A stretch of DNA of 8,368 nt. Source: an uncultured Collinsella sp. (GTDB taxonomy: Bacteria > Actinomycetota > Coriobacteriia > Coriobacteriales > Coriobacteriaceae). This document shows, in pieces, positions 7,122 through 8,368 of this stretch. A model generated the notes under the pieces. The model saw only the letters and a list, made by a program, of their open reading frames with translations. It did no database searches and was not told the DNA's origin. Made by a program: the position numbers and the translations under genes. Within the stretch, counting starts at the first letter, position 1; each line of letters opens with the position of its first letter. Location: contig CABUVF010000089.1 in assembly GCA_902494945.1 (NCBI GenBank), positions 1 through 8,368 on the forward strand, in the 5' to 3' direction.

Positions 7122-7126
7122 CAGGA

Positions 7127-8368
7127 ATGGAACAGAGGGTCCTCGGGGGAAGATACCTCCTCAAGGATAAGGTGGGAACGGGCGGTATGGCGACCGTCTT
7201 CCGTGCACAGGACCAGGTCCTCGACCGCACGGTAGCCGTCAAGATCATGCTGCCGCAGTATGCTGGCGACGCAACCTTCGCCGCACGCTTTAAGCAGGAG
7301 GCCCAGGCAGCAGCCGGTCTCTCCTCACCCTATATCGTGGGCGTCTACGATTGGGGCAAGGACGGCGACACCTATTACATCGTCATGGAGTACCTGCGCG
7401 GCACCGACCTTAAGAGCGGCATCAAGAGCCACGGCGCCCTCGACCCCAAGAAGGTCGCCCAGATCGGCTCGCAGATCAGCTCCGCGCTTTCGGTCGCCCA
7501 CAAGCACGAGATCATCCACCGCGACATTAAGCCGCAGAACATCATGGTGCTGCCCGACGGCAACATCAAGGTGATGGACTTTGGCATCGCGCGCGCCAAG
7601 AACAGCCACCTCACGCAAGACAACAACGTGCTGGGAACCGCCCACTACGTCAGCCCCGAGCAGACCCGCGGTCAGGACCTCGGCCCCACCTCGGATATCT
7701 ACTCGCTGGGCGTCGTGATGTACGAGTGCGCCACCGGCCGCGTTCCCTTTGACGGTGACGACGCTATCTCGGTCGCACTCAAGCAGGTCAACGAGCTGCC
7801 TATTCCGCCAAGCCAGATCAACTCCGGTGTCGACGCCGACCTTGAGCGCATCATCCTCAAGTGCATGGAGAAGGACCCGGCAAACCGCTTCCAGACCGCC
7901 GACGAGCTGCGTCAGGTGCTCAACAGCTACCTGTCGGGCCGTGCCGTCAACATCTCGGAGCCCACGCGCATCATCGGTGCCCCCGGTGAGCTGGGCGCCA
8001 CCAAGACTCGCGAGCTTTCCGATCAGACGCGCGCCATGGTGCGTCCCGTCTCGGGCGTGAGCGGCCAGAATACCGCCCGTAGCTCGGTTTCGGGCTCCAC
8101 CGGCTCCTACGAGGTCGAAAAGCCCAAATCCAACAAGAACAAGATCATCGCCGCCGTGGTGGCAGCTGTTGCCGTCATCGGCATCGTGGTGGCCTTTGCC
8201 ACAGGACTCTTTGGCGGCGAGCAGGTCCCCGTGCCCGACGTGCTGGGCAAGGACCAGCAGACTGCCGTCGAGCTGATCAAGGAAGCCGGCCTCGAGGTCG
8301 GCACCATCGACCAAAGCTACAACGACGATGTCGACGAGGGCAAGGTCGCCGAGCAGACGCCCAACGGC
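7127..8368 (+). CDS. pknB: PASTA-domain Ser/Thr kinase PknB, 3' end outside window
   Basis: Membrane Ser/Thr kinase controlling wall synthesis; 414 residues are visible and the frame is still open at the right edge. The kinase domain (about 9-268) is complete: glycine loop G17-T-G-G-M-A22, K39, H131-R-D133 with K135 and N138, D151-F-G153, the P+1 loop G170-T171 and S176-P-E178. Residues 270-336 form a polar juxtamembrane linker with repeated Thr-Arg motifs, followed by basic residues and a membrane segment (about 340-361). A first PASTA repeat begins near 366 (VPVPDVLGKDQQTA) and continues off the window. PASTA domains bind muropeptides or lipid II outside the cell. The activation loop has T163-Q-D165, whereas mycobacterial PknB has two phosphorylated threonines in T-x-T. 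A 132-base gap separates it from rodA-pbpA, so it may be partly independently expressed. No pknA lies between them. Kinase type is firm; the number of PASTA repeats is unknown. Confidence 0.95.
   Translation, partial: MEQRVLGGRYLLKDKVGTGGMATVFRAQDQVLDRTVAVKIMLPQYAGDATFAARFKQEAQAAAGLSSPYIVGVYDWGKDGDTYYIVMEYLRGTDLKSGIKSHGALDPKKVAQIGSQISSALSVAHKHEIIHRDIKPQNIMVLPDGNIKVMDFGIARAKNSHLTQDNNVLGTAHYVSPEQTRGQDLGPTSDIYSLGVVMYECATGRVPFDGDDAISVALKQVNELPIPPSQINSGVDADLERIILKCMEKDPANRFQTADELRQVLNSYLSGRAVNISEPTRIIGAPGELGATKTRELSDQTRAMVRPVSGVSGQNTARSSVSGSTGSYEVEKPKSNKNKIIAAVVAAVAVIGIVVAFATGLFGGEQVPVPDVLGKDQQTAVELIKEAGLEVGTIDQSYNDDVDEGKVAEQTPNG

Noticed and set aside
7325..8314. Long antisense frame of 329 codons opposite pknB
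   Set aside because: The sense strand encodes a complete set of kinase motifs. The antisense frame is open only because of the GC-rich third positions and has no recognisable domain.

Overview
The window is GC-rich, every supported gene is on the + strand, and third codon positions are strongly G/C. The gene order is that of the actinobacterial cell-wall / Ser-Thr phosphosignalling operon: fhaA, fhaB, pstP, rodA, pbpA, pknB. High GC, this order, and an in-frame fusion of rodA to pbpA suggest an Actinomycetota genome, most likely of class Coriobacteriia (Collinsella-like). The phylum call is firm. The class call is an inference from gene architecture and cannot be proved from this window.

Layout: positions 1-878 hold the 3' end of an Ala-rich polytopic membrane protein whose start lies left of the window. 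Its stop overlaps the GTG start of fhaA (875-1888), which has a DUF3662 domain and an FHA domain. Next come fhaB (1895-2311; one membrane segment plus FHA), pstP (2308-4107; membrane-anchored PP2C phosphatase with an unusually long N-terminal extension), and a single gene encoding a RodA-type SEDS glycosyltransferase fused to a PbpA-type transpeptidase (4124-6994). After a 132-base gap, pknB (7127 to the right edge; PASTA-type kinase) runs out of the window within its first PASTA repeat. The gap holds a possible GC hairpin and a 16-codon ORF of doubtful reality. There is no other gene-free stretch longer than 20 bases.

How they work together (family knowledge plus inference): PknB senses peptidoglycan fragments or lipid II through its PASTA domains and phosphorylates cytosolic targets. 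PstP reverses this. FhaA and FhaB bind phosphothreonine and recruit signalling and wall-synthesis partners. The SEDS-bPBP protein polymerises and cross-links peptidoglycan. Gene overlaps and very short gaps from the left-hand gene to rodA-pbpA point to one transcript. A perfect TATAAT near the end of the left-hand gene may provide an internal promoter. No separate pknA lies between pbpA and pknB, where Mycobacterium tuberculosis has one.

I see no CRISPR array, insertion sequence, tRNA or rRNA. The locus itself is a known one. The unusual parts are its architecture: the natural SEDS-bPBP fusion, the long PstP N-terminus, an Asp at the second activation-loop position of PknB, and repeated Thr-Arg motifs beside the PknB membrane segment.
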